Positions 1 to 7,821 of a DNA stretch of 42,979 nucleotides are shown in pieces (positions within the stretch are counted from its first letter, which is position 1; every line of letters begins with the position of its first letter). A program made the position numbers and the translations under genes. This DNA is from Salegentibacter agarivorans. Its GTDB lineage: Bacteria > Bacteroidota > Bacteroidia > Flavobacteriales > Flavobacteriaceae. The notes below the pieces were generated by a model. That model made no database searches. It worked only from the letters and a program-made list of their open reading frames with translations, and was not told the DNA's origin. Location: NCBI RefSeq assembly GCF_900113135.1, contig NZ_FOOH01000033.1, positions 1 through 42,979 of the forward strand. Reading direction: 5' to 3'.

Positions 1-285
1 AAAGGCGAATAATCAGGCTTCCCCCGTTAAGCAAACATTCCTGTTAGTGAAGCCATCCGTTTTAACATATATTGCTATTCGGATTTTGGGCATCGGCACT
101 TTTTGCAACCTTACCCCCAATATATGCCAGAATCGGTTCGATTTCTCTATATTCCACTAACTTGCTAGGTCTTCCTTCACACCCCACCGTTGCCAGTGAC
201 GCACTTGACTTTACATTGCTCTTCCCTCCGATCAGGTGAGCGGGCTTTCTTTCAAGTCCCGGAATTGTTTGCATGCAGGGCAAAC
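1..285 (-). mobile_element. Structured insertion interrupting the ATPase gene; possible 5' part of a group II intron
   Basis: Similarity of the minus-strand reading frame to OLD-family ATPases stops near position 286. The DNA from there to the left edge is of a different kind. It holds a self-complementary stretch (TTGTTTGC and GCAAACAA, about 265-285) and, read on the minus strand, purine-rich blocks with GGGG runs, a GTGCG at 204-200 and GGGACTTGAAAG-like segments. These recall domain I of bacterial group II introns. The element continues beyond the window, so neither its 3' end nor a reverse transcriptase can be seen. Another structured element, such as a cassette recombination site, cannot be excluded. 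The class is inferred; the change of sequence character is what is seen. Confidence 0.35.
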
Positions 286-568
286 AAAAAACTTCAATTT
301 TGATTGAAGGCGGTGCTAATGGTGTTTCAGTTTGAAGACTTTCAATATACTCTTTTACTATTACTTTGTTAAATATATATTCATTTAGTTCATTGTGAAT
401 ATATCTACCCTTAAACCAACCAGAAAGTATAAGGTTTAAGGCTTCTATAATTGTTGATTTTCCTGCTTCATTTTCTCCAACAATGATATTAACATTTTTG
501 TTTAATATCAACTCAAACTCGTTTCTGAAACATTTGAAGTTCTTTATTTTTATTTTCTCAATATGCAT
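62..568 (-). CDS. AAA/OLD-family ATPase, N-terminal fragment with a foreign tail
   Basis: The first 90 or so residues read as the start of an ATP-binding OLD/RecF-like protein. They contain IKIKNFKCF followed by the Walker A GENEAGKST (about residues 32-40) and then the segment LAPPSIKIEVF. Family members are normally several hundred residues long and carry signature, Walker B and TOPRIM regions, none of which follow. After about residue 94 the frame stays open by chance through the structured insertion (residues ending NPNSNIC). The gene is therefore probably inactive as it stands, unless the insertion is a self-splicing intron that restores the mRNA. Its native role would be ATP-dependent DNA processing or phage defence, as known for OLD proteins; that is not testable here. 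Confidence 0.6.
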   Translation of the reverse strand: MHIEKIKIKNFKCFRNEFELILNKNVNIIVGENEAGKSTIIEALNLILSGWFKGRYIHNELNEYIFNKVIVKEYIESLQTETPLAPPSIKIEVFCLPCMQTIPGLERKPAHLIGGKSNVKSSASLATVGCEGRPSKLVEYREIEPILAYIGGKVAKSADAQNPNSNIC

Positions 569-928
569 CTAGTTTGGTTTTTTGAATGAAGCACAACTCA
601 TTATAATTAATCCCCTATTTCTTTAACAGCAATTCTCCACGAATAGCAAGTATTAAGTCGCAAAAATTTGCATTTTAAAAACTTCCGGAATAAGCTTACT
701 TATTCCAAAAAATTCAGAAATATGAGATTTTGATAAAACAAACAGCCTGTAGGGATGGCTGTTCTGATAGTTGCTGTTTTAAAAACAACTACCGCTGTTA
801 AATTTTTAACAATATAAGAAGAAGATTAAATTTTTATAGAAAATCCTGAAGAAAATCTTTTAGCCATCAAAAGTCTATTCACCTAAAGCAAATAATTATT
901 AAATTAATGCTGGAAAAAAATTTTGGAG
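569..928. other. Gene-free stretch with one hairpin
   Basis: This AT-rich stretch separates the divergent ATPase fragment and the DUF4256 gene. The only clear structure is a hairpin at 741-763 (AACAGCC, nine-base loop, GGCTGTT), followed by a looser inverted repeat around 768-792 (AGTTG...CAACT). No reading frame with coding character was found on either strand. The hairpin is not followed by a T run, so I do not call it a terminator. Confidence 0.5.
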
Positions 929-1492
929 ATGAGTAAGAGAAAATCACTTTCTAAAGACGGGGAAGAAGAAATAATTCAAATGCTAAAAAGCCGTTTTGAG
1001 AAGCATAAAACCCGCTTTAAGCAATTAGAATGGCTTAAAATTGAGGAAAAACTAAAGGCAAATCCTGAGAAACTTTGGGTTTTAAGCGAGATGGAAGAAA
1101 CCGGCGGGGAACCCAATTTACTTGGTTATGATGCTAAAACCAACGAGTTTACTTTTTGTGATTTCTCAAAAGAAAGTCCCACAGGCAGGAGAAGTTTATG
1201 CTACGATCGCGAAGCCCTGGAATCCAGGAAAAAATTTAAACCAAAAAACAACGCCCTGGACCTGACAGCCGAGATAGGTATTGAAATCTTAGATGAAGCG
1301 CAATACCGGGAATTACAGCAATTGGGAGAATTTGACACTAAAACTTCCAGTTGGCTCAAAACACCAAACGAAATAAGAGAACTTGGTGGAGCCATTTTTG
1401 GAGATTTTAGGTATGGAAAAGTCTTTATTTACCATAATGGCGCCGAATCTTATTACGCCGCCAGGGGTTTTCGCGGGTTTTTAAAGGTTTAG
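929..1492 (+). CDS. DUF4256 family protein
   Basis: This is a 187-residue soluble protein starting MSKRKSLSKDGEEEI. Its length and motifs match the DUF4256 family: an N-terminal helical segment with W-rich LEWLKIEEKL, then EMEETGGEPNLLGYD, a CDFSKESP segment, and a C-terminal GGAIFGDFRYGKVFIYHNGA. The function of the family is unknown. A TTG two codons upstream (923) would add only two residues; the ATG at 929 is preferred. The gene stands alone, with no signal peptide or membrane segment. The call rests on family recognition by eye. Confidence 0.8.
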   Translation: MSKRKSLSKDGEEEIIQMLKSRFEKHKTRFKQLEWLKIEEKLKANPEKLWVLSEMEETGGEPNLLGYDAKTNEFTFCDFSKESPTGRRSLCYDREALESRKKFKPKNNALDLTAEIGIEILDEAQYRELQQLGEFDTKTSSWLKTPNEIRELGGAIFGDFRYGKVFIYHNGAESYYAARGFRGFLKV

Positions 1493-1496
1493 GTTT

Positions 1497-1615
1497 TTGA
1501 AAAATAGAGTTGACACCGTCACCCTGACGAACCAGGGAAAAATCAAACCTTGTCTGGTCGAGCACAGTCGAGATCTCTCTAGGCTTCAGTCTGACGAAAC
1601 CCAACCAGATAAGGA
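1497..1615. repeat. Intergenic GTCGAG-type repeat typical of flavobacteria
   Basis: The spacer between the DUF4256 and exonuclease genes contains CACCCTGACGAACCAGGG and TGGTCGAGCACAGTCGAGA (about 1555-1573), with the hexamer GTCGAG twice. Short elements of this wording are scattered between genes in many marine flavobacterial genomes. It occurs once here, so its extent and family status cannot be proven from the window. It is non-coding. Confidence 0.4.
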
Positions 1616-1677
1616 ATATTTCCATTATTTAGTATTTTTTCCTTTTAAACTTTCAGAAATAATCATAATTTGGCCGC

Positions 1678-3105
1678 ATGAAAGATGTGAAATTTGCCAT
1701 TACCGATATTGAAACCACCGGCGGCGGCATTAAAGGCAATAAGATCACCGAAATTTGCGTGCTGGTAGTGCAAAACGGAAAAGTTATAGACGAGTACAGC
1801 TCCCTGGTAAATCCCGGGACCGAGATTCCGCTATACATTGAAACGCTTACCAACATCAATGATAAAATGGTGGCCGATGCACCAAAATTCGCCGAAATAG
1901 CTTCTGAAATTGATAAAATCACCAAAGATTGTGTGTTTGTGGCCCACAATGTGAATTTTGATTATAATATTATTAAGGCAGAATTTAATAATCTGGAACT
2001 GCCATTTCAAAGAAAACGCCTGTGTACGGTACGGCTGGCCAAAAAACTAATTCCGGGGCTTTTTTCTTATAGCCTGGGAAATATTTGCACCTCTATAAAT
2101 ATTCCGCACGTAGATAGGCACAGGGCGCGCGGCGATTGTGAGGCTACAGTCACGCTTTTTCAGCGTTGCCTGGACCTGGATCCCAATTATGAGGTTTTTA
2201 AAGCATTTTTAAATCAAAGAACGGCGGCTTCTTATCTTCCGCCCAATTTTAAAAATTCAGATTTCGAAAAATTACCCGCTACAACCGGAGTCTATTTCTT
2301 TAAAGATAAAGATGGGATTCCACTTTATATAGGGAAAGCTAAAAATATTAAAAGCCGCATAAAATCTCATTTTCAGGAAAAATCTAACCGGAAATATAAG
2401 CTGATGCAGGCCACTTACAGCATAGACTACGAACTTACCGGCAGTGAATTGCTGGCACTTTTACGGGAATCTGCTTTAATTTTAAAATATTTCCCTGAAT
2501 TCAATAAAGCCCAGAAAAAGGTGAGCAGGCCTTATACGCTTACCTCCTACCACAACCAAAAAGGGATTGAGCAATTTGTGATTCATAAAAACAAAGTCTC
2601 ACCGGTAAGTTGGATGAAGTTCTATACTCGCGAAGAAGCTATAAAATTCCTGGAAAATATTTGCCAGGAATTTGATTTATGCCCGCGGTATTGCGGCTTG
2701 CAAACCGGTGTATCACATTGCAGCCATTACAAAATAACCAGTTGCAGCGGGATGTGTAAAGGTGAAATTGATAAAGAAGAATACAACCGGCGGGTTTCTA
2801 AGGCGGTAGAATATATTCAGCAATATGAAAATTCCTGTTTGCTGGTAGAAAAAGGAAGAACTAAAGCTGAAAAATCTTTTATCTATCTCAAGAAAGGTCG
2901 CTATGCCGGTTACGGATTTGTAGAAAATTCTGATGATTTTAATGGTCCTGAACAGTTTGAAGATTACCTGGTACCGCAAACAAATTCCAGTTATGCCGAT
3001 AGGATTGTGAACCGGTATTTAAACACCAAAAAGAACATTACCCGTTTAGACCTGAATACCGGTGAAGAAGTGGAAGAACGCGAAGCCGAAGAATGGTTTG
3101 GGTAA
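1678..3105 (+). CDS. DnaQ-like 3'-5' exonuclease fused to a UvrC/Cho-like GIY-YIG nuclease
   Basis: The 475-residue protein has two nuclease parts. Residues 1 to about 170 form a DEDDh exonuclease: DIETTGGG gives the first Asp and Glu, HNVNFDYNII the second Asp, and HRARGDCEAT the His and last Asp. About residues 198-280 form a GIY-YIG endonuclease (TGVYFFKDKDG, then PLYIGKAKNIKSRIKSHF). The C-terminal third has cysteines in the pattern seen after the UvrC/Cho catalytic domain (YCGLQTGVSHCSHY, SCSGMC). Fusions of a PolIII-epsilon-like exonuclease with a UvrC N-terminal-like nuclease are known in several phyla and are presumed to act in DNA repair. Exact substrate is unknown. The ATG at 1678 lies directly behind a TAATTTG sequence, suggesting a very short leader. 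Confidence 0.88.
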   Translation: MKDVKFAITDIETTGGGIKGNKITEICVLVVQNGKVIDEYSSLVNPGTEIPLYIETLTNINDKMVADAPKFAEIASEIDKITKDCVFVAHNVNFDYNIIKAEFNNLELPFQRKRLCTVRLAKKLIPGLFSYSLGNICTSINIPHVDRHRARGDCEATVTLFQRCLDLDPNYEVFKAFLNQRTAASYLPPNFKNSDFEKLPATTGVYFFKDKDGIPLYIGKAKNIKSRIKSHFQEKSNRKYKLMQATYSIDYELTGSELLALLRESALILKYFPEFNKAQKKVSRPYTLTSYHNQKGIEQFVIHKNKVSPVSWMKFYTREEAIKFLENICQEFDLCPRYCGLQTGVSHCSHYKITSCSGMCKGEIDKEEYNRRVSKAVEYIQQYENSCLLVEKGRTKAEKSFIYLKKGRYAGYGFVENSDDFNGPEQFEDYLVPQTNSSYADRIVNRYLNTKKNITRLDLNTGEEVEEREAEEWFG

Positions 3106-3271
3106 ATTAATTCATATTTTTTTAAGTTGAAATGCAATACGCATCTTCCGCACCAGGGTTAAGCGCACAAATTTTTAAGTTGAATTTTTAATCGGTTTTT
3201 TGGGGATTTTCAGCAACTCCTACCACGAATTCAGGAAGGTTTAAATTGCGTTTATCGGGCAATTTTTAGGC

Positions 3272-3289
3272 TTATGACCAGACTCATAA
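3272..3289. promoter_or_regulatory. Crp/Fnr-type operator upstream of ric (TTATGA-N6-TCATAA)
   Basis: The sequence is a perfect 6+6 bp inverted repeat with a 6-bp spacer (CCAGAC). Its centre is 29.5 bp upstream of a -7-like box GATATTTG at 3310-3317 (one mismatch to TAnnTTTG). That would put the centre close to -42, the position of an activating class II Crp/Fnr site. The identical half-sites recur upstream of the nos operon and at 22744-22761. The palindromes and spacing are seen; binding is inferred. Confidence 0.7.
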
Positions 3290-3350
3290 AATAGCAGGAA
3301 GTCAAGGCAGATATTTGTAGAGAAATATTGTTCAACTTAAAGTTATTATT

Positions 3351-4073
3351 ATGAATACCGAAACTGTAAAAACCGTAGCCGATTATGTTACCGAAAATAT
3401 TAAAAACGCGCACCTGTTTAAAAAACACGGGATCGATTTTTGTTGCGGTGGCGGAATTAGTTTAGCCCAGGCTGCGACAAAAGCTAATGTGAGCCTTGAG
3501 GTACTGAAGAAAGAATTAGAGGAAACAGCCACGGTTACCACTCCCGGTTACGATTACAAAAACTGGAAACTGGATTTCTTAACCGACCATATTATAAACG
3601 TACATCACCAGTATGTAGAAGAAAATATCCCATTACTTATTCAATATGCGGCGCGTGTTGCCAAAGTGCACGGCCACGAAAGACCAGAACTTATAAGAAT
3701 TCAGCAATTATTTACCGAAGTTGCCCAGGAATTAAGCGCCCATTTAAAGAAAGAAGAACTTATTCTATTTCCATTTATCAAGAAACTGGTAAGAGCCGAG
3801 GAAGAAGGAACACCGGCACCAAAACCGCAATTTGGAAAAATTGATAATCCTATTAAAATGATGGAAACTGAGCACGATGATGCCGGTGCCATTTTTAAAG
3901 AAATTTCAGAATTAAGCGATAATTACAATTATCCTGAATGGGCTTGTAATACCTACAGGGCATTTTATGCAAAACTGGAAGAATTTGAAACCGACCTGCA
4001 TCACCACGTGCATTTAGAAAACAATATACTTTTCCCTAAGGCCATTGAGCTTGAACGCAGTTTAAACAGTTAA
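3351..4073 (+). CDS. ric: Iron-sulfur cluster repair di-iron protein (Ric/ScdA/YtfE family)
   Basis: This 240-residue cytoplasmic protein has the DUF542 N-terminal domain with the signature HGIDFCCGGG (Cys31-Cys32). A hemerythrin-like four-helix domain follows, with iron-ligand histidines and acids in DHIINVHHQYVEE, HLKKEELILFPF, METEHDDAG and HHHVHLENNILFP. Members repair iron-sulfur proteins damaged by nitric oxide or peroxide. The length equals that of ScdA/YtfE. It is transcribed alone, with an operator at 3272-3289 and a terminator after it. Sharing that operator with the nitrous oxide reductase operon fits a nitrosative-stress role. Confidence 0.93.
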   Translation: MNTETVKTVADYVTENIKNAHLFKKHGIDFCCGGGISLAQAATKANVSLEVLKKELEETATVTTPGYDYKNWKLDFLTDHIINVHHQYVEENIPLLIQYAARVAKVHGHERPELIRIQQLFTEVAQELSAHLKKEELILFPFIKKLVRAEEEGTPAPKPQFGKIDNPIKMMETEHDDAGAIFKEISELSDNYNYPEWACNTYRAFYAKLEEFETDLHHHVHLENNILFPKAIELERSLNS

Positions 4074-4150
4074 AGGTTGTTATATCCTGGAATCCCCATG
4101 CCAGGGTAGATTTAGTTTTTTATTTTAGAATGTTTTAATTGTGTTGATGA

Positions 4151-4185
4151 AACCCCGTAGCAGCAATGTTACGGGGTTAATTTTT
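4151..4185 (+). terminator. Intrinsic terminator after ric
   Basis: A 9-bp stem AACCCCGTA/TACGGGGTT with a 10-base loop is followed by AATTTTT. It lies about 80 bases after the ric stop and separates ric from the next gene. Confidence 0.8.
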
Positions 4186-4344
4186 GCTAATAATTGCAAC
4201 AATACAGCCATAACCCTCATTGTAATCCCGATTTTTACCGGGAGCAGCAATCTATAAATTTTACTCAAACCGGGAGTGATTGCTTAACCTTACTCGGTAT
4301 GGTGTTCCTAGTTCAATTTTTAAGTTAACTTCTTTTCTTTTTAG

Positions 4345-4352
4345 TATCTTTC
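4345..4352 (+). promoter_or_regulatory. -7 box next to the start codon of the membrane protein gene
   Basis: TATCTTTC matches the Bacteroidetes -7 consensus TAnnTTTG except for the last base. It ends five bases before the ATG at 4358, which implies a leaderless or nearly leaderless transcript. It also argues against a longer reading from 4280. The wording TTTnGGCCTATG is repeated before the gene at 40223. Confidence 0.5.
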
Positions 4353-4357
4353 GGCCT

Positions 4358-5578
4358 ATGTTGCGTTTGGATTTAAAAGCTCATCACAAAATAGCTATCG
4401 CCTATTTTTTCCTGGCCGCTTTGCTGGGAATTTTCCTGAGATTATTTTACGTAACCCCGGTTCCCGGGAATTATAAATACATTCTTCACACGCATTCCCA
4501 TATTGCTTTATTGGGTTGGGTGTATCTCGCTTTAACCGGCATTATTTATAGATTGTTTTTTCATAAAACTGAACTTTCAAGAAAATACATCTATATTTTC
4601 CTGGCTACAAATATTAGTTTGTTAGGAATGTTGTTTAGTTTTCCCTTCCAGGGCTATGCGGTGATTTCCATAATTTTTTCAACACTTTTCCTAATCTGCT
4701 CCTATTTTTATGCAGGCTTTGTGCTCCGCAATATTCCAAAGAAGCATAGTACAACTAAAAGCTTTAAACTTATAAAAGCAGCCTTATGGTATATGGTAAT
4801 TTCCAGCATAGGACCCTGGGCGCTTGGAGGGATTATGAGTACCCTGGGCAATACCTCAATTTGGTATAAACTCGCTGTATATTTCTATTTGCATTTTCAG
4901 TATAATGCCTGGTTTTTAGTGGCCTTACTGGGAATTTTATTTTATCTCTTTCAAAAATTAAATATAGATTTTGGCAGAAAGAAATTTAAACGGTTTTTCC
5001 TGTTGCTGAATTCCGGCGTTATTTTAAGCTTTTTTCTTTCCACTTACTGGACCAACCCACCGTTAATATTTTATCTAATGGGTGGGCTCGGAGTGATTTT
5101 ACTCCTCATCGCTTTTTACCAGTTTTTCGCCTTTATACTGCGGAATAGAAATCTTCTAAAAACAGGATTAAGTTCATTTAGTTATCGACTTTTAATGATT
5201 TCAGGCATATTGTTAGTCGGTAAAATTTTAATGCAAAGCCTTAGCGCCATACCCTTCTTCGCCGATTTGGCTTTTAATAATCTTGACTTTGTAATTGGCT
5301 ATTTGCACTGGGTTTTCCTGGGTTTTGTTTCCCTGGCTTTATTCGCTTTCCTAAACTGGTTCAAGCTAATTCGAATCCCGAAAAATGCTTTTTACCTTTA
5401 CCTCAGCGGTTTTCTAATTTCAGAAGCACTAATTTTCTACAAGGGCCTGGTACTTTGGTTAGGACTGCCTTTTTTTGGTAATTACTTTTTTTTACTGGTT
5501 TTAGTAAGTGCCTTAATGCCTATTGCCGTGGGATGGATTTTAGGAGTGAATTTGTTGAAAAGGCCGCCTCAAGAATAA
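4358..5578 (+). CDS. Polytopic membrane protein resembling heme-copper oxidase subunit I (NorB/cbb3/NnrS-like)
   Basis: The 406-residue protein is almost entirely hydrophobic, with about 12 membrane segments. Histidines sit inside helices in a way that recalls the heme ligands of heme-copper oxidase subunit I: HTHSHIALLGWVYL in the second helix, HFQYNAWFLVALLG midway and HWVFLGFVSLALF late. The paired copper histidines of true oxidases are not evident. It follows ric, so a role in nitric oxide or respiratory metabolism is plausible but inferred. An in-frame start at 4280 would add 26 residues, but a promoter box lies inside that extension. The exact family is uncertain. Confidence 0.55.
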   Translation: MLRLDLKAHHKIAIAYFFLAALLGIFLRLFYVTPVPGNYKYILHTHSHIALLGWVYLALTGIIYRLFFHKTELSRKYIYIFLATNISLLGMLFSFPFQGYAVISIIFSTLFLICSYFYAGFVLRNIPKKHSTTKSFKLIKAALWYMVISSIGPWALGGIMSTLGNTSIWYKLAVYFYLHFQYNAWFLVALLGILFYLFQKLNIDFGRKKFKRFFLLLNSGVILSFFLSTYWTNPPLIFYLMGGLGVILLLIAFYQFFAFILRNRNLLKTGLSSFSYRLLMISGILLVGKILMQSLSAIPFFADLAFNNLDFVIGYLHWVFLGFVSLALFAFLNWFKLIRIPKNAFYLYLSGFLISEALIFYKGLVLWLGLPFFGNYFFLLVLVSALMPIAVGWILGVNLLKRPPQE

Positions 5579-5646
5579 TTAATTTTCTTTCCTCGATAAT
5601 CGAGATTTAAATGCTCCGAGGTAGTTTACGATGATTTATATCTATT

Positions 5647-5676
5647 TTGAAAATAGTAACTTTTAAGTTACATTTG
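5647..5676 (+). promoter_or_regulatory. higBA promoter with an overlapping palindromic operator
   Basis: TTG at 5647-5649, a 19-bp spacer and TACATTTG at 5669-5676 match the Bacteroidetes promoter consensus (TTG-N19/20-TAnnTTTG). A 7-bp inverted repeat, GTAACTT-TT-AAGTTAC (5656-5671), lies between the two boxes and overlaps the -7 box. This is where a HigA-type antitoxin would bind to repress its own operon. Sequence features are seen; repression is inferred from the family. Confidence 0.7.
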
Positions 5677-5689
5677 TATTGGTGGAAAA

Positions 5690-6028
5690 ATTAGAAAAGT
5701 AATAGCATACAAGAATTATTTTCAAGATTTCCTGAGCAAACAACCTATAAAAGTTCAGGATAAAATCTATAAATTAATTGAAGCTATAGAAACATTTGAC
5801 CGCATTCCATCACATTATTTAAAAGCTCTAAAAGAGACAAACGGGCTTTACGAAGCACGCATAAAATTAGGCTCTGATATTTGGCGGGTTTTCTGTTTTT
5901 TCGACAAAGGAAAATTAGTGATTTTACTAAATGGTTTCACTAAAAAAACACAGAAAACTCCGAAAAGAGAAATAGACAAAGCTTTAAAATTAATGAAATC
6001 GTATTACTTAGATAAAAAGAAAAAATGA
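5690..6028 (+). CDS. HigB/RelE-like toxin (Gp49-type) with an apparent ATT start
   Basis: The frame encodes about 112 residues beginning (M)RKVIAYKNYFQDFL. It contains the family features LKALKETNGLYEARIKLG, SDIWRVFCFFDKGKLVILLNGF and a C-terminal KKTQKTPKREIDKALKLM. These are typical of Gp49-like HigB ribosome-dependent mRNA interferases. No ATG, GTG or TTG lies in frame near the N-terminus; the family start falls on ATT at 5690, six bases after GGTGG. Its TGA overlaps the antitoxin ATG (ATGATGG). The toxin is either translated weakly from ATT or silenced by loss of its start codon. The family call is firm; activity is uncertain. Confidence 0.8.
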   Translation: MRKVIAYKNYFQDFLSKQPIKVQDKIYKLIEAIETFDRIPSHYLKALKETNGLYEARIKLGSDIWRVFCFFDKGKLVILLNGFTKKTQKTPKREIDKALKLMKSYYLDKKKK

Positions 6029-6318
6029 TGGATGCAAAAGACTGGAAAACAATAAAAAATGAAGTTTACGGAGAGAAAGGAACTCCAAGAAGAGATGAAT
6101 TAGACAGGGATTTTGAATCTTTTAAAATAGGTCTTTTACTAAGAAAAGCGAGGGAAGAAAAAAACCTTACCCAAGACCAATTAGCAGAATTAATTGACAA
6201 GAAACGCACATATATTTCCCGGGTAGAAAACAACGGCAGTAATTTAACTTTAAAAACTCTCTACGATATCGTGGAAAAAGGGCTCGGAGGAAAAGTAAAG
6301 ATTTCAATAGAAATGTAA
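6025..6318 (+). CDS. HigA-like antitoxin, XRE-family DNA-binding protein
   Basis: This 97-residue protein has an N-terminal charged region and a C-terminal Cro/C1-type helix-turn-helix (IGLLLRKAREEKNLTQDQ, then LAELIDKKRTYISRVENNGS). The gene overlaps the upstream toxin by four bases, the toxin-first order typical of higBA. It probably neutralises the toxin and represses the operon through the palindrome at 5656-5671. Confidence 0.88.
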   Translation: MMDAKDWKTIKNEVYGEKGTPRRDELDRDFESFKIGLLLRKAREEKNLTQDQLAELIDKKRTYISRVENNGSNLTLKTLYDIVEKGLGGKVKISIEM

Positions 6319-6403
6319 GTGATCACACGTCTTAGGCTGTTACTACCTGTCACCAACTATCTCAAATTTTGACCACATTAACCTATGGTTTCCTTGTTTT
6401 TTA

Positions 6404-6411
6404 TAAGTTTG
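6404..6411 (+). promoter_or_regulatory. -7 promoter box of the Crp/Fnr gene
   Basis: TAAGTTTG matches TAnnTTTG and ends 20 bases before the ATG at 6432. No clear TTG box was found at the expected -33 distance, and no TTATGA-N6-TCATAA site is present, so autoregulation through that site is not supported. Confidence 0.5.
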
Positions 6412-6431
6412 CTTTGATTAAAATTTAAAAT

Positions 6432-7028
6432 ATGGTTGCGGAAAATATTTTACTGGAATTTGGAGCTTCAAGAGAAACTTACCATAAAGGTGACCAGCTT
6501 TTTAGGGAAGGAGAAATTGCACTTAATTTCTTTCAAATTATTTCCGGGGAGATCAAGATGAATAATTATAATGCCGACGGAAAGGAGTTTATACAGGGAA
6601 TGTTTACTGACGGCCAAACTTTTGGCGAACCACCCTTGCTGGCCGATGTGAAATATCCCGCCAATGCTGAAGCTATAAAAACCTCTGAAGTTTTAAAACT
6701 CCCCAAACTAAATTTCCTGGAGCTACTTACAAAGCATCCCGAAACCCACCTAAAACTCACCCGCACCCTGGCTGAAAGGCTTTTTTACAAAGCGATTATG
6801 GTTTCAGAAATTTCAAGCCAGGATCCGGAGCATCGAATAATCAGGATCCTGGATTATCTAAAGCGTTACGTACATCAGATTGAAGGGCAGTTTAAATTTA
6901 AAGTAAACCTGACCCGCCAACAGATAGCAGATTTAACCGGACTTCGAGTAGAAACTGTAATTAGGGCTATGAAAGGGCTGGAAAAGAAAGGTGAACTAAA
7001 AATTAGAAGCGGAAAAGTTTATCGTTAA
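6432..7028 (+). CDS. Crp/Fnr-family transcriptional regulator
   Basis: The 198-residue protein has an N-terminal cyclic-nucleotide-type beta barrel (residues about 10-120, with KGDQLFREGE and FGEPPLL). A dimerisation helix and a C-terminal winged helix follow (LTRQQIADLTGLRVETVIRAMKGLEKKG). It has no cysteine, so it cannot carry an Fnr-type iron-sulfur cluster; DNR/NnrR-like or ligand-binding Crp types are more likely. The recognition helix keeps the Glu and Arg (VETVxR) that contact the TGA core in Crp and Fnr half-sites. It faces the end of the nos operon only a few bases away and is the best candidate for binding the TTATGA-N6-TCATAA sites. Confidence 0.88.
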   Translation: MVAENILLEFGASRETYHKGDQLFREGEIALNFFQIISGEIKMNNYNADGKEFIQGMFTDGQTFGEPPLLADVKYPANAEAIKTSEVLKLPKLNFLELLTKHPETHLKLTRTLAERLFYKAIMVSEISSQDPEHRIIRILDYLKRYVHQIEGQFKFKVNLTRQQIADLTGLRVETVIRAMKGLEKKGELKIRSGKVYR

Positions 7029-7033
7029 TTCGG

Positions 7034-7816
7034 TTAAAAATCTTTTTTTGAAGCCAGGCGTAGCATTCCCCAAACCGGTAGAATTACCCAGGCCAGCAAC
7101 ACCCCAAAACTTATAATACTCCCTTTGGTTGTACCAAAAAATGATTTAAACACTGCACCGGTATATCCTAAAAGTGCTGAAATATCTAATTTTAGTAAAA
7201 TTAAGGTTCTGCTTAAATCTATAGGATTTAGTACACTTGCAGCCAAGGCAAAATCTTCTAAAGGATATTCCTGGAAATACATTAAAAGTAAAAGGAAAAT
7301 TCCGTCGTAAATAATTGCCAGGAAAAGCCACATTAAAATTGCCATCCCGAAACCTTTAATTTTATTCTCAAACCTGAGAGCAATTCCAAAGGAAAGTGCG
7401 GTAAAAATAAAAGTTAGAAAAGAACCCACTACCAATAAAGAAAGGAAATCCCAAATGGCTGAAGATTCCAATAAGCCATAAATTATAAAAGGAATTCCCA
7501 GCCCCAAAACCAGGCTAAGAGCCAACGATATTGCCACGCCTAAATATTGCCCTAAAAAAATATGTTTACGGGCTATGGGTTGCGCCAGGAGCAGCTCGGT
7601 AAATTCCCGGGAATTATAAAAATACATAATCCCAAAAATAGTCCCAATAAGCGGTACCAGAACAATAATAACATTCATTAAGGTAATGATCGCATTAGAA
7701 AGGTCGTTGTTTAAAAACAATAACACCAAACCTAATAACAGATAGAAGAAGAAATAAACAAAGCTCCACCGACTTCTAAAAAGATCAAAAAAACTGTATT
7801 TAAGAATTTTAAACAT
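7034..7816 (-). CDS. nosY: NosY, ABC transporter permease of the nos maturation system
   Basis: This 260-residue inner-membrane protein has about six transmembrane helices and the REFTELLLAQPIARKHIFLGQ segment typical of NosY and related ABC-2 permeases. With NosF and NosD it forms the transporter thought to supply sulfur or copper-site material to NosZ in the periplasm. It is the last gene of the operon, starting five bases after nosF, and ends five bases from the convergent Crp/Fnr gene. No terminator is seen in that tiny gap. Confidence 0.9.
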   Translation of the reverse strand: MFKILKYSFFDLFRSRWSFVYFFFYLLLGLVLLFLNNDLSNAIITLMNVIIVLVPLIGTIFGIMYFYNSREFTELLLAQPIARKHIFLGQYLGVAISLALSLVLGLGIPFIIYGLLESSAIWDFLSLLVVGSFLTFIFTALSFGIALRFENKIKGFGMAILMWLFLAIIYDGIFLLLLMYFQEYPLEDFALAASVLNPIDLSRTLILLKLDISALLGYTGAVFKSFFGTTKGSIISFGVLLAWVILPVWGMLRLASKKDF

Positions 7817-7821
7817 AAGGC

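Noticed and set aside
1497-1712. Protein-coding frames in the 1493-1677 spacer
   Set aside because: They run through repeat-like DNA, overlap the exonuclease start and show no family features.
3206-3226. Sigma-54 promoter upstream of ric (GGGG...GC)
   Set aside because: GG and GC are 9, not 10, bases apart and the flanking consensus is poor.
4280-4357. N-terminal extension of the membrane protein gene to 4280
   Set aside because: A -7 promoter box lies within the extension and the ATG at 4358 gives a natural membrane-protein start.
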